DNA of 20,479 nt, from assembly GCA_049424465.1 (NCBI GenBank), contig JBMSSR010000012.1:1-20479 (forward strand), in the 5' to 3' direction. Under the pieces are notes generated by a model that was given only the letters and a program-made list of their open reading frames with translations, searched no databases and had not been told where the DNA came from. This document shows positions 7,076-14,697 of this stretch, in pieces. Made by a program: the position numbers and the translations under genes. Source of the stretch: UBA668 sp049424465. GTDB taxonomy: Bacteria > Actinomycetota > Acidimicrobiia > Acidimicrobiales > Ilumatobacteraceae. How positions within the stretch are numbered: the first letter of the stretch is position 1; each line of letters starts with the position of its first letter.

Positions 7076-8778
7076 CGGACGTGCGCACGGCCGGCTTCGC
7101 TGCGGGTGACGACGGTGCCGCACCGGGCATCGACGCGCTGCGCGACCTGCGTGACCGCCGGCGGACACGACGCCTCGGCCGGCTCGAGTGGTTCGACATC
7201 GCGTACAAGGCGTACGTCGTCATCCTGTTCGGTGGTGGAGTGCTGCTGTGGGTCGTGAGTCGTCTCGGCGATGCGCCGGTCGTCGACGGGCTCGCTGACG
7301 TGGCGCGCCGGGGGCCCGCTGTGGTGTCGACGCTGGCGGCGTGCGCCGTGATGATCGGACTCCGGTCGGGCGCGCGCGGTGGCCCGCTCGCCGTCGAGGC
7401 GGCTGACGTGGCGCACGTGTTGCTCGCCCCGGTCCCGCGGCGCCTCGTCCTGCGCCGACCGGTGGTGCAGCGCCTGCGTACCGCAGTGCTGGGCGGTGCG
7501 GGTGCAGGTGCGGTGGTGGGTCGTCTGGCCGCACAGCGCCTGCCGGGCTCGTCGTGGTCGTGGACTGCTGCCGGCGCGGCAGCGGGGGTGCTCGTGGGTG
7601 CGCTGTGGCTCGCTGCCGCACTGCTCGCGCACTGTCGCCCGCGACCCGCGATGACGGTGCTCGGCGGCGTGCTCGTCGGGTGGCAGGCAGTGACCGTGGT
7701 CAGGTCGGTGCCGGCACCGCTCGACGGGGTCGGCCGCCTCGCCGTCGCGGCGTGGCCCGACACGCCCGCTGTCGGCGCACCCGGTGGTGTGGTGTCGGGT
7801 GCAGTGGTGGCGGTGGTCACCGTTGCGCTCGTCGCTGCCGGGCTGCTGTCGCTCGACCGCATGTCGCTCGAGGCGCTCGCCCGACGCAGCGCCCTGGTGG
7901 CGCAGCTCCGGTTCGCGGCGACGATGCAGGACCTTCGCACGGTCGTCCTGCTGCGCCGTCAGCTCGACGAGGAGCACCCGCGCCGGTCGCCGTGGGTGCA
8001 GCGGCCGTCCCGGACCGGTCGACAGTCGCTCACTGCAGCCGTGTGGCAACGCGACCTGCGGGGTCTCGCGCGTCTGCCGCTGTCGCGTCTCGCGCGCATG
8101 ACGCTGGTCGCGTGTGCGTGGGGCGTGTCGCTGGCGGCCACGGTGCGCGGCACCACGCCGGCTGTCGCCATCGCGGGCCTCGCCGGGTTCGTCCTCGGGC
8201 TCGAGGCGCTCGAGCCGCTGTCGCAGGAGATCGATCACGCCGACCGGTGCGACACGCTGCCCGTCGAGCGCGGCGAACTGCTGCTGCGTCACCTGGCGGC
8301 GCCAGCGGTGCTGTTGGTGCCGTTCTCGCTCGTCGCTGCCGTTGCGGCGATCCTGTCCTCCGGTGACCCCGGTGCTGCCGTGCTGCCGGCTGCCGTGCTC
8401 GCCGTGCCCATCACGTGGGCGGCGGCGACCGGCTCGGCGGTGAGCATCGTGCGCGACGCCCCCGATCCGGTGGCATCGACACGCGGTACCACTGCGATCG
8501 CGATGCCCGAGGTGACCGGTCTCGGCTCGGTCCTGCGCGCCGCGCTGCCGCTGGTGGTCAGCTCGCTCGGTGCTGCCACGGTGCTGTTCGTGCGCGCGGC
8601 CAGTCGCCGTGGCGACACCCTGTGGCCGTCGGCGTGCCGTGCTGCGATCGGCGCCCTGCTCCTCGTCTTCCTCGCGGCGCAGTGGGTTCGGCTGCGCGAC
8701 CGCTCGGTCCGCTCGGCGACGACGTTCCTTGCCGAGGGTCGAGCGGCACGGCGACCCACGGCGGCAGGTGGCGCATGA
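7072..8778 (+). CDS. polytopic membrane protein, probable ABC-2-type exporter permease
   Basis: A 568-residue membrane protein without a motif I can name. After a charged cytoplasmic N-terminus (1-40, Arg/Asp-rich) there are about ten or more hydrophobic segments. The first begins near KAYVVILFGGGVLLWVV, several others lie in the first half, and the second-half segments follow a long charged cytoplasmic stretch (about 265-340) that starts at LDRMSLEALARRS. It overlaps the ATPase gene by ATGA, so it is almost certainly the membrane subunit of that ABC system. Two six-helix halves would let it act as a homodimer or alone. No lipoprotein or periplasmic binding protein is encoded alongside, which favours an exporter. 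No clear Shine-Dalgarno precedes the ATG, and coupling with the upstream stop is likely. Substrate unknown. Confidence 0.85.
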   Translation: MTDVRTAGFAAGDDGAAPGIDALRDLRDRRRTRRLGRLEWFDIAYKAYVVILFGGGVLLWVVSRLGDAPVVDGLADVARRGPAVVSTLAACAVMIGLRSGARGGPLAVEAADVAHVLLAPVPRRLVLRRPVVQRLRTAVLGGAGAGAVVGRLAAQRLPGSSWSWTAAGAAAGVLVGALWLAAALLAHCRPRPAMTVLGGVLVGWQAVTVVRSVPAPLDGVGRLAVAAWPDTPAVGAPGGVVSGAVVAVVTVALVAAGLLSLDRMSLEALARRSALVAQLRFAATMQDLRTVVLLRRQLDEEHPRRSPWVQRPSRTGRQSLTAAVWQRDLRGLARLPLSRLARMTLVACAWGVSLAATVRGTTPAVAIAGLAGFVLGLEALEPLSQEIDHADRCDTLPVERGELLLRHLAAPAVLLVPFSLVAAVAAILSSGDPGAAVLPAAVLAVPITWAAATGSAVSIVRDAPDPVASTRGTTAIAMPEVTGLGSVLRAALPLVVSSLGAATVLFVRAASRRGDTLWPSACRAAIGALLLVFLAAQWVRLRDRSVRSATTFLAEGRAARRPTAAGGA

Positions 8779-9491
8779 CATCATCGTCGTCCGTGTCGCA
8801 GTCACCCACCCCGCCCGTCGCGCTGCGCGCGCTCGGTCTGACCAAGGACTACGGCGACCGTCCAGCACTGGCACCGCTCGACCTCGAGATCGCTGCCGGC
8901 GAGCGGGTCGCGCTCGTCGGCCACAACGGCAGCGGCAAGACGACGTTCCTCCGCATGGCGGCGGGGCTGCTCGAGCCGTCGGCCGGTGAGGTGCGCGTCG
9001 GATCGGCCCGGGCCGGCTCGCTGCTCGCGCGCCGGGCCGTCAGTTGGCTGCCCGACTCGCCGACGTTCTACGACGACCTCTCGCTGTGGGAGCACCTCGA
9101 GTACGTGGCGCGACTGCACGGCGTGATCGAGTGGGCGGAACGGGCCGAGCACCTCGTCGAGCGACTGGGTGTCTCGCACCGACGCGACGACCTGCCCACG
9201 ACGTTCAGCCGCGGCCTGCGCCAGAAGTCGTCGATCGCACTCGGTCTGGTGCGGCCGTGCGACGTGCTGCTCGTCGACGAGCCGTTCGTCGGCCTCGACA
9301 CCGTGGGCAAGGACGCGCTGCTGGGCCTGCTCGACGATGCGGCAGCAGCGGGCACGACACTCGTCGTCGCCACGCACGAACTCGGTTTCCTCGACCGGGT
9401 CGCTCGCGTCGTGGCGCTGCGCGACGGTGTGGTGGTGTACGACGGACCGCCCGGCGGCGCCGACGTCGAGGGCCTGGTGAGCCCCGGCTGA
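8775..9491 (+). CDS. ABC transporter ATP-binding protein
   Basis: A 238-residue ABC nucleotide-binding subunit that should energise the permease encoded just upstream. The Walker A motif is GHNGSGKTT (49-57), Walker B is VLLVDEP (164-170) followed by FVGLD, and the switch histidine is His201 in ATHEL. The signature motif is FSRGLRQK (144-151), a variant of LSGGMRQK with Arg in place of the first Gly after Ser. The Q-loop region reads WLPDSPTFYDDLS (91-103), with Asp94 where Gln is standard. An acidic residue here is common in the CcmA/NatA/drug-exporter subgroup. This grouping supports an export function. The ATG overlaps the permease stop, with CAGGTGG just upstream. It is the last gene of the unit. 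Confidence 0.95.
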   Translation: MTSSSSVSQSPTPPVALRALGLTKDYGDRPALAPLDLEIAAGERVALVGHNGSGKTTFLRMAAGLLEPSAGEVRVGSARAGSLLARRAVSWLPDSPTFYDDLSLWEHLEYVARLHGVIEWAERAEHLVERLGVSHRRDDLPTTFSRGLRQKSSIALGLVRPCDVLLVDEPFVGLDTVGKDALLGLLDDAAAAGTTLVVATHELGFLDRVARVVALRDGVVVYDGPPGGADVEGLVSPG

Positions 9492-9493
9492 CC

Positions 9494-9532
9494 GGCGGTA
9501 CCGGCCGGTCCGGTCGACCGCACGGTGCCGCC
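9494..9532 (+). terminator. hairpin downstream of the ABC operon
   Basis: GGCGGTACCG (9494-9503) pairs with CGGTGCCGCC (9523-9532) over 10 bp with one G-U wobble. The loop contains the perfect palindrome CGGTCGACCG (9511-9520). It lies just past the ATPase stop. No T-tract follows, so it would be an atypical terminator or a 3' stabilising structure. Confidence 0.4.
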
Positions 9533-9541
9533 GAATGGCAC

Positions 9542-9547
9542 TAGCGT
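9542..9547 (+). promoter_or_regulatory. -10 box for the DUF2510 gene, leaderless
   Basis: TAGCGT ends 6 nt before the ATG at 9554. The intervening GGCCCC cannot serve as a ribosome-binding site. This is one of the two best leaderless promoter candidates in the window. Confidence 0.6.
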
Positions 9548-9553
9548 GGCCCC

Positions 9554-10033
9554 ATGCAGGAATTCGCCTCTGTGAGCGCCTCGTCGTACGACCCGGCTGC
9601 GTTGGTTGCCCGTCTCAACGAGAAATCCGCCGACGGCTGGTCGGTGGTGTCCATCGTCAGCACCGGCGGTGATGTCACGGCCTTCCTCAGCCGCGAGGCC
9701 TCTGGCACCAGCGTGGCGGCGACTGCAACTGCGTCCGCAGCGGTCGAGCCGGCGAATGCTGGTGCGGCCACCACGTTGGTCGCCGCCGAGCCGGCCGGGT
9801 GGGCCGCCAGCCCGGCGGTGTCGGTGCAGTCGGTCGCCCAGACGGCAGCCGAGGTACCGGTGGCGCAGGCCGCGGCGCAGCCGGTGTCGGCAGCCGCCCA
9901 GGTCGCGGCATCGACGGTGCCGGCACAGTGGGCGGCCGACCCCACCGGTCGCTACGAACTGCGCTACTGGGACGGCACCCGCTGGACCGAGCACGTGTCG
10001 CGCGCCGGCCAGCAGTACACCGACCCGCTCTGA
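9554..10033 (+). CDS. DUF2510 protein with DUF4177-like N-terminus
   Basis: A 159-residue protein of unknown function with three parts. Residues 1-48 (QEFASVSASSYDPAALVARL, then DGWSVVSIVSTGG and AFLSRE) look like the small DUF4177 fold, in which the DGWxVVS pattern is typical. Residues 50-122 are an Ala/Val/Thr-rich low-complexity linker. Residues 123-159 (PAQWAADPTGRYELRYWDG, then TRWTEHVS) are a clear DUF2510 domain, common in actinobacteria and often attached to membrane or zinc-ribbon proteins. No transmembrane helix or signal peptide is visible. It is monocistronic: the hairpin after the ABC operon lies upstream and a separate promoter follows downstream. Function unknown; DUF2510 is thought to be a small protein-interaction or surface module, which I cannot test here. 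Confidence 0.88.
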   Translation: MQEFASVSASSYDPAALVARLNEKSADGWSVVSIVSTGGDVTAFLSREASGTSVAATATASAAVEPANAGAATTLVAAEPAGWAASPAVSVQSVAQTAAEVPVAQAAAQPVSAAAQVAASTVPAQWAADPTGRYELRYWDGTRWTEHVSRAGQQYTDPL

Positions 10034-10080
10034 CCACTGTCGTGCCGGCACTGCAGCCCGAGGCGTTGCGACTCGGGGAC

Positions 10081-10105
10081 GCGCAGTGACCTAGGTCCAC
10101 TGCGC
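10081..10105. promoter_or_regulatory. 25-bp palindrome, candidate operator of the MBL-Rieske gene
   Basis: Outer arms GCGCAGTG (10081-10088) and CACTGCGC (10098-10105) are perfect, and the core ACCTAGGT (10089-10096) is itself palindromic, with one extra C at 10097. If transcription starts at the ATG (10136), the site covers about -55 to -31 and so overlaps the -35 region. The arrangement suggests binding by a dimeric regulator. A flanking GGACGCG / CGCGTCC pair extends the symmetry imperfectly. Confidence 0.55.
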
Positions 10106-10123
10106 TGACGCGTCCGCCCTGAG

Positions 10124-10129
10124 TACCCT
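10124..10129 (+). promoter_or_regulatory. -10 box for the MBL-Rieske gene, leaderless
   Basis: TACCCT ends 6 nt before the ATG at 10136, with CGCAGT between and no Shine-Dalgarno. The preceding 25-bp palindrome occupies the -35 position, so expression may depend on a regulator. Confidence 0.6.
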
Positions 10130-10135
10130 CGCAGT

Positions 10136-11698
10136 ATGCGTGCCACCTCGCTCGGCCACGCAGGCATCCTCGTCGACACCGTCGACGGGTCGATCGTCTG
10201 TGATCCGTGGTTCATGCCCCAGTTCCACGGCTCGTGGTTCGTGTTCCCGCGCAACGACCGGCTGTCGGCCGACCTGATGCAGCGGGTCTGCCACCCGACG
10301 TATCTCTACATCTCGCACATCCACGCCGATCACCTCGACGAGGGGTGGCTCGTCGAGCACATGGACAAGGACACCACGGTCCTCGTCCCCGGGTATCCCA
10401 CCCGCGAGCTCGAGCGCATCCTGCGCGGGCTCGGGTTCCACTCGATCGTGCGCACCGTCGACGGCGAGGAGATGCGCCTCGGGCCACATCTCACCGTGGC
10501 GATCCACTGCGAGACCAGCATCGCCGACGGACCGGGTGGCGACTCGGCCCTCGTCATCAGCGACGGGACCGGTCGGCTGGTCAACCAGAACGACTGCCGC
10601 ACCAACGACCTCACCGCACTGGCGGCGCACGGGCCGGTCGACCTGCACTGGCTGCAGTACAGCGGCGCGATCTGGTACCCGATGGTGTACGAGGAGACAC
10701 CGGCGCGCATGCGCGAGCTCGTGGACGCGAAGGTCGACAGTCAGTTCGCGCGCGCGATGCGGTACGTCGAGACGGTGGATGCGACCGCAGTGGTGCCCAG
10801 CGCCGGCCCGCCCGCGTTCCTCGACCCCGAGCTCTTCGGCTTCAACATCATCCGTGGCGACGAGCTGTCGATCTTCCCCGATCAGCGTTCGTTCATGTCG
10901 CGACTCACCGACGCCGGCCGGCACGGCATCCTCGCGGTGCCGGGCACCGAGATCGAGTTCACGGCCGGGTCGAGTGCCATGACCGTGACGCACCCGATGC
11001 CCGACGCGGACGTTACGGCGATCTTCGCCGACAAGGAGGCCTACCTGCGGCAGTACCAGGCGGACTGGTTGCCGTGGTTGGACGAGATGAAGTCAGGTTG
11101 GCACGCGCCGACCGACGACCTACTGGCCCGCGTGAAGGCGTGGTGGGAGCCGCTGATGGCGATGGCACCGACGGTGTGCGACGCGATCGGCGACGTCGTG
11201 GTGCTGCACGCAGGCGACCTGTCGATCGCCCTCGACTTCCCCCGCCGCGAGGTGCACGAGTGGCACGGCGAGGAGCACGGCTTCTGGTTCCGCATTCAGC
11301 GCGAACTGGTCGAGACAGTCGTCGCGCAGCGCGCTGTCGACTGGAGCAACTCGTTGTTCCTGTCGTGCCGCTTCCGCGCGTGGCGGCGCGGCCAGTTCAA
11401 CGAGTACGTCTACAACTTCTTCAAGTCGCTGTCCGTCGAGCGCATGCGCCGGACCGAGGCGGAGGCGCTGCGCAAGTTGCACCCTGACGAGGGTGACCGT
11501 GCCGACGACGACATCCGCATCGGCGACTGGATGGTGCAGCGGGCCTGCCCGCACCGTCAGGCCGACCTGAGCGTGTTCGGCGAGCTCGACGGCGACGAGC
11601 TGGTGTGCACGTTGCACGGCTGGCGCTTCGACCTGCACACGGGGTCGTGCCGGAACGCCGACGACCGTCCGCTGCGGGTGCGGCGCGCGACGAACTAG
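10136..11698 (+). CDS. MBL-fold/Rieske [2Fe-2S] fusion, CMP-sialate hydroxylase-like
   Basis: A 520-residue two-module protein. Residues 1-290 form a UlaG-type metallo-beta-lactamase domain with SHIHADHLDE (His61, His63, Asp65, His66) and CDPWF (22-26). Residues 290-432 match, by eye, the rest of animal CMP-Neu5Ac hydroxylase (CMAH), for example DWSNSLFLSCRFRAWRRGQ (402-420) at the place of CMAH's WDDLYIGFQTRLQRD. GRLVNQNDC (146-154) corresponds to CMAH's HKILNTVDC. Residues 455-515 are a Rieske domain: Cys471-Pro-His473 and Cys491-Thr-Leu-His494 would bind a [2Fe-2S] cluster. In animal CMAH the Rieske domain is N-terminal; here it is C-terminal. A Rieske-fed oxygenase or redox hydrolase is inferred, but no sialic acid genes accompany it, so the substrate is open. 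No signal peptide. It converges with lacZ, 13 bp apart. Confidence 0.9.
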   Translation: MRATSLGHAGILVDTVDGSIVCDPWFMPQFHGSWFVFPRNDRLSADLMQRVCHPTYLYISHIHADHLDEGWLVEHMDKDTTVLVPGYPTRELERILRGLGFHSIVRTVDGEEMRLGPHLTVAIHCETSIADGPGGDSALVISDGTGRLVNQNDCRTNDLTALAAHGPVDLHWLQYSGAIWYPMVYEETPARMRELVDAKVDSQFARAMRYVETVDATAVVPSAGPPAFLDPELFGFNIIRGDELSIFPDQRSFMSRLTDAGRHGILAVPGTEIEFTAGSSAMTVTHPMPDADVTAIFADKEAYLRQYQADWLPWLDEMKSGWHAPTDDLLARVKAWWEPLMAMAPTVCDAIGDVVVLHAGDLSIALDFPRREVHEWHGEEHGFWFRIQRELVETVVAQRAVDWSNSLFLSCRFRAWRRGQFNEYVYNFFKSLSVERMRRTEAEALRKLHPDEGDRADDDIRIGDWMVQRACPHRQADLSVFGELDGDELVCTLHGWRFDLHTGSCRNADDRPLRVRRATN

Positions 11699-11711
11699 GC
11701 CGCGGCAACGA

Positions 11712-14696
11712 TCAGTCGCGAGGCGACGACAGCCGGTACGCGAACCGGTAGGTGCCGGCAGCGATGCGGTACTGCGGGAGCACGTCGGGGCCACAACTGG
11801 CGGTGCCGAGCCCACGGTGCGCGACGTCGATGTGCACCTCGACGTGATCGTCGGGCTGCAGGACCGACTCGTGCGGGCAGTCGGTGAGGGTGCGGGCCGA
11901 GTAGCGGGTGGCCGACAGGTGCAGCGAGACCGGGTCGAGCACGTCGATGCGCAGTCGGCGGCCGCGTGGGCCGACGAGTTCGAGCCAGCGGCAGTCGCAG
12001 CGCAGGCCGAACTCCTGAGGGATGAGATAGGGCGGCTCGTCCAGTGGCTGTTGCCAGCGGCCGAGGTGGGCACTGTGCCGACGGTCGGGGTAGTTCTCGT
12101 GCGGTCCGCGCCCGTACCAGCGCATCGTGCCGAACGACGACGGCACGGCGAATCGCACACCGAGGCGCGGCAGGTCGGCGAGCTCGTCGGGTACGACGAC
12201 CGTGTGGTGGTACTCGACGGTGTCGTCGGTGACGAGGCGTCGCACCCGGTGGTCGACGAGTGCATCTGCGTCGAACCGGTCGAGACCCTGCTGCTGCCAC
12301 CGCATCAATGACAGCCCGCCCACACGGATGCGCTCGGCGAGCTCGGGCATCAGTTTGAAGCCGTCGTTGTCGACCGGTGCGCGCCACAGGGTGAGCGTGG
12401 GTTCGGCGACGAGGATCGACTCGAGCGACCGCGGCAGCCGGCCGTCGCGGCCCGGACTGGGGGTGGTGGCAGAGTGAGGGGTGCGGGTCGCGCCCCGCAG
12501 CACGATCTCGTCCGTCGCGACCACGTGACCGGGTGCCGACCATGCTGTCGCCCCGCGCTGTGCGAACGTGACGGTCAGCACTGCCTCGGTGCCCGGATGC
12601 CGGTCCGCGAGCCGCCGCGCGGTCGCGGGTACGTCGAGGTCGACGACCGCCTGTGGCAGGACGCGCGGCACCCGCAGCACGCCGTCGGCCTCGTGCAGCC
12701 CGTCGACGACCACGTGCCAGCGGGCGTCGAACTCGCCGGTGTCGACGAAGGACTGACGGTTGTGCACGCGCAGGACCGTCGTCCCGCTGCGCACCCGTCG
12801 GGTCGTGGTGACGGGTCGGTACACCCACGCCAGCTCGTGGATCGCCGGGTGCGCGGTGCGGTCGCTCGCGACGAGCCCGTCGGCGACGAAGTTGCCGTCG
12901 TGCGGCGTGTCGCCGAACTGGCCGCCGTGCGCGAAGCGCGTCGATCCATCCGCCAGGTGCTGGGTGATGCCGTGGTCCTTCCACTCCCACACGAAGCCAC
13001 CCTGCAGGCCGGGGGTCGTCGTGATGACGTCCCAGTAGTCGGCGAGCGACCCGTTGCTGTTGCCCATTGCATGGCTGTACTCGCACATGATCAGCGGCCG
13101 GTCGCCCGTGCCGGCGGCAGCGAACGAGCGGATGGCATCGACGGTGGGGTACATCGGGCACACCACGTCGGTGGCGGCGAGCCCTCCGTCCGCCCAGCCG
13201 TGGTGCGCGACGGCGCCCTCGTAGTGCAGCGGTCGGGTCGGGTCGGTGCGCCGGATCCAGCCGGCGAGGGCATCGTGATGCGGGCCGTACCCGCTCTCGT
13301 TGCCGAGGCTCCACAGGATGATGCACGGGTGGTTGCGGTCGCGCTGCACCATGCGCGACCCGCGCGCCACCCAGGTGGCGAGATACCGCGGGTCGTGACA
13401 CAGCGAGGTGTCGTAGGCGTGGCTCTCGATGTTGGCCTCGTCGATGACGTACAGGCCGAGCTCGTCGCAGAGGTCGTAGAAGCGGTGGTCGTTGGGGTAG
13501 TGGGACGTGCGGACGGCGTTGATGTTGTGCCGCTTCATCGCCAGCAGGTCGGCGCGCATGTCGTCGACGGTGACGGCCTTGCCACGCTCGGGGTGGTGGT
13601 CGTGGCGGTTGACGCCGAAGACCCAGATGGGCTGACCGTTCACGAGCAGCTGCCGGTCGCGCACCTCGACGCGGCGGAAGCCGACGAACTGCTCGGTGCT
13701 GTCGACCACGCGACCGTCCGGCGCGAGGAGCTCGACCGCCACTCGGTAGCGGGTCGGTGTCTCGGCCGACCAGGGCCTGACGCGCCGCACGCGCAACTGG
13801 TGCTCGACGGTGTGCCCCGTGAACCGGCCCGGCACCCAGTGGCGGTGGGGGACGACGAGCGGGCCGCCCGTTGCCACGGGGCGGCCCGAGTCGGCGGTGA
13901 CCGTGACCCGTACTGTGTGGTCGCGTCGCGCGGGGCCGCACCAGTCGATGGCCGTGCGAACAGTGAGGAGACCGGGCGACGTCGCCGACCGCGGGTCGAT
14001 CTCGACGTCGGCGTCACAGACGACATCGGTGAGGTGCGCGCCACGGCGCGCCTCGACATAGACCTCTCGGTGCAGACCGGCCATCCACCACTGGTCCTGA
14101 TCCTCGACATAGCTCTGCGCGCTGTAGCGAGCCACGACGATGCACAGGTCGTTGGCACCGTCGTGCACGAACTCGGTGAGGTCGTACTCGCTCGGAAGGC
14201 GGCTGTCGGTGCCGTAGCCGCACCACTCACCGTTGACGAACACCCAGTGCACGCTCTCCGCGCCGCCGACGTGCAGCACGATGCGGCGGCCGCGCCACCG
14301 CCGCGGCACGTCGAGCGTGCGCCGGTAGACCCCCGTGGGGACGCGGTCCGGCAGCGCGGGCGGTGGACCCGGGAACGGCATCTGCACGTTGGTGTAGTGC
14401 GGGTGGTCGTCGGGCTGCCCGCCAGTGGGGAACGCGCCCGGCACCGTCCAGTTGCCGGGCACGGTGATGTCGGTCCATGCCCGCCCGGTCGTGGCGCGTG
14501 ACCGCGCAGTGGCTCGCCCGCCCAGCCACTCGCCCTCGACCTGGTCGGGTCGCTCGACGAATCGGAACCGCCACGTGCCGTCGAGCGATCGCCGCTCGCG
14601 GGCCTCGCCCGGCGCGAGTGGCACGTGCATCGGCAATCGGTGGTGGGCGACCTGCTCGGGATCGAGGTGTTCGACGAGTGGGTGGTGGGCCACCAC
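11712..14696 (-). CDS. lacZ: beta-galactosidase, glycoside hydrolase family 2
   Basis: A 994-residue full-length LacZ-type enzyme (EC 3.2.1.23) hydrolysing terminal beta-galactosides by a retaining mechanism. Domain order is normal: sugar-binding domain (about 35-220, including LDGTWRFRF and GNWTVPG), immunoglobulin-like domain (221-345), TIM barrel (346-640), then the small-subunit beta domain (about 720-990) with LTLWRAPVDNDGFK and MRWYGRGPHENYPDR. Acid/base Glu467 lies in WSLGNESGYG and nucleophile Glu539 in MCEYSHAMGNSNG. There is no signal peptide, so it is cytoplasmic. The start is GTG at 14696, one nucleotide after the stop of the L,D-transpeptidase gene; GTG 14693 and ATG 14630 are alternatives. 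No sugar transporter or LacI-type gene is present, so the true substrate could be another beta-galactoside. Confidence 0.95.
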   Translation of the reverse strand: MVAHHPLVEHLDPEQVAHHRLPMHVPLAPGEARERRSLDGTWRFRFVERPDQVEGEWLGGRATARSRATTGRAWTDITVPGNWTVPGAFPTGGQPDDHPHYTNVQMPFPGPPPALPDRVPTGVYRRTLDVPRRWRGRRIVLHVGGAESVHWVFVNGEWCGYGTDSRLPSEYDLTEFVHDGANDLCIVVARYSAQSYVEDQDQWWMAGLHREVYVEARRGAHLTDVVCDADVEIDPRSATSPGLLTVRTAIDWCGPARRDHTVRVTVTADSGRPVATGGPLVVPHRHWVPGRFTGHTVEHQLRVRRVRPWSAETPTRYRVAVELLAPDGRVVDSTEQFVGFRRVEVRDRQLLVNGQPIWVFGVNRHDHHPERGKAVTVDDMRADLLAMKRHNINAVRTSHYPNDHRFYDLCDELGLYVIDEANIESHAYDTSLCHDPRYLATWVARGSRMVQRDRNHPCIILWSLGNESGYGPHHDALAGWIRRTDPTRPLHYEGAVAHHGWADGGLAATDVVCPMYPTVDAIRSFAAAGTGDRPLIMCEYSHAMGNSNGSLADYWDVITTTPGLQGGFVWEWKDHGITQHLADGSTRFAHGGQFGDTPHDGNFVADGLVASDRTAHPAIHELAWVYRPVTTTRRVRSGTTVLRVHNRQSFVDTGEFDARWHVVVDGLHEADGVLRVPRVLPQAVVDLDVPATARRLADRHPGTEAVLTVTFAQRGATAWSAPGHVVATDEIVLRGATRTPHSATTPSPGRDGRLPRSLESILVAEPTLTLWRAPVDNDGFKLMPELAERIRVGGLSLMRWQQQGLDRFDADALVDHRVRRLVTDDTVEYHHTVVVPDELADLPRLGVRFAVPSSFGTMRWYGRGPHENYPDRRHSAHLGRWQQPLDEPPYLIPQEFGLRCDCRWLELVGPRGRRLRIDVLDPVSLHLSATRYSARTLTDCPHESVLQPDDHVEVHIDVAHRGLGTASCGPDVLPQYRIAAGTYRFAYRLSSPRD

Positions 14697-14697
14697 G

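Noticed and set aside
4699..9000. Other long antisense or out-of-phase frames (for example 4699-6477 and 6886-8874 minus).
   Set aside because: Low-complexity basic translations lying over genes with clear motifs; no ribosome-binding site or promoter of their own.
10136..11698. Naming this gene a true CMP-Neu5Ac hydroxylase.
   Set aside because: No sialic acid synthesis or activation genes are present and the domain order differs. Resemblance supports homology, not substrate.
11695..14501. Long open frames overlapping lacZ in other frames (a 748-codon minus-strand frame and a 675-codon plus-strand frame at 12474-14501).
   Set aside because: They are Arg/Pro/His- or Val/Asp-rich translations without domains, while the lacZ frame carries all GH2 motifs. 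High GC suppresses stop codons in the shadow frames.
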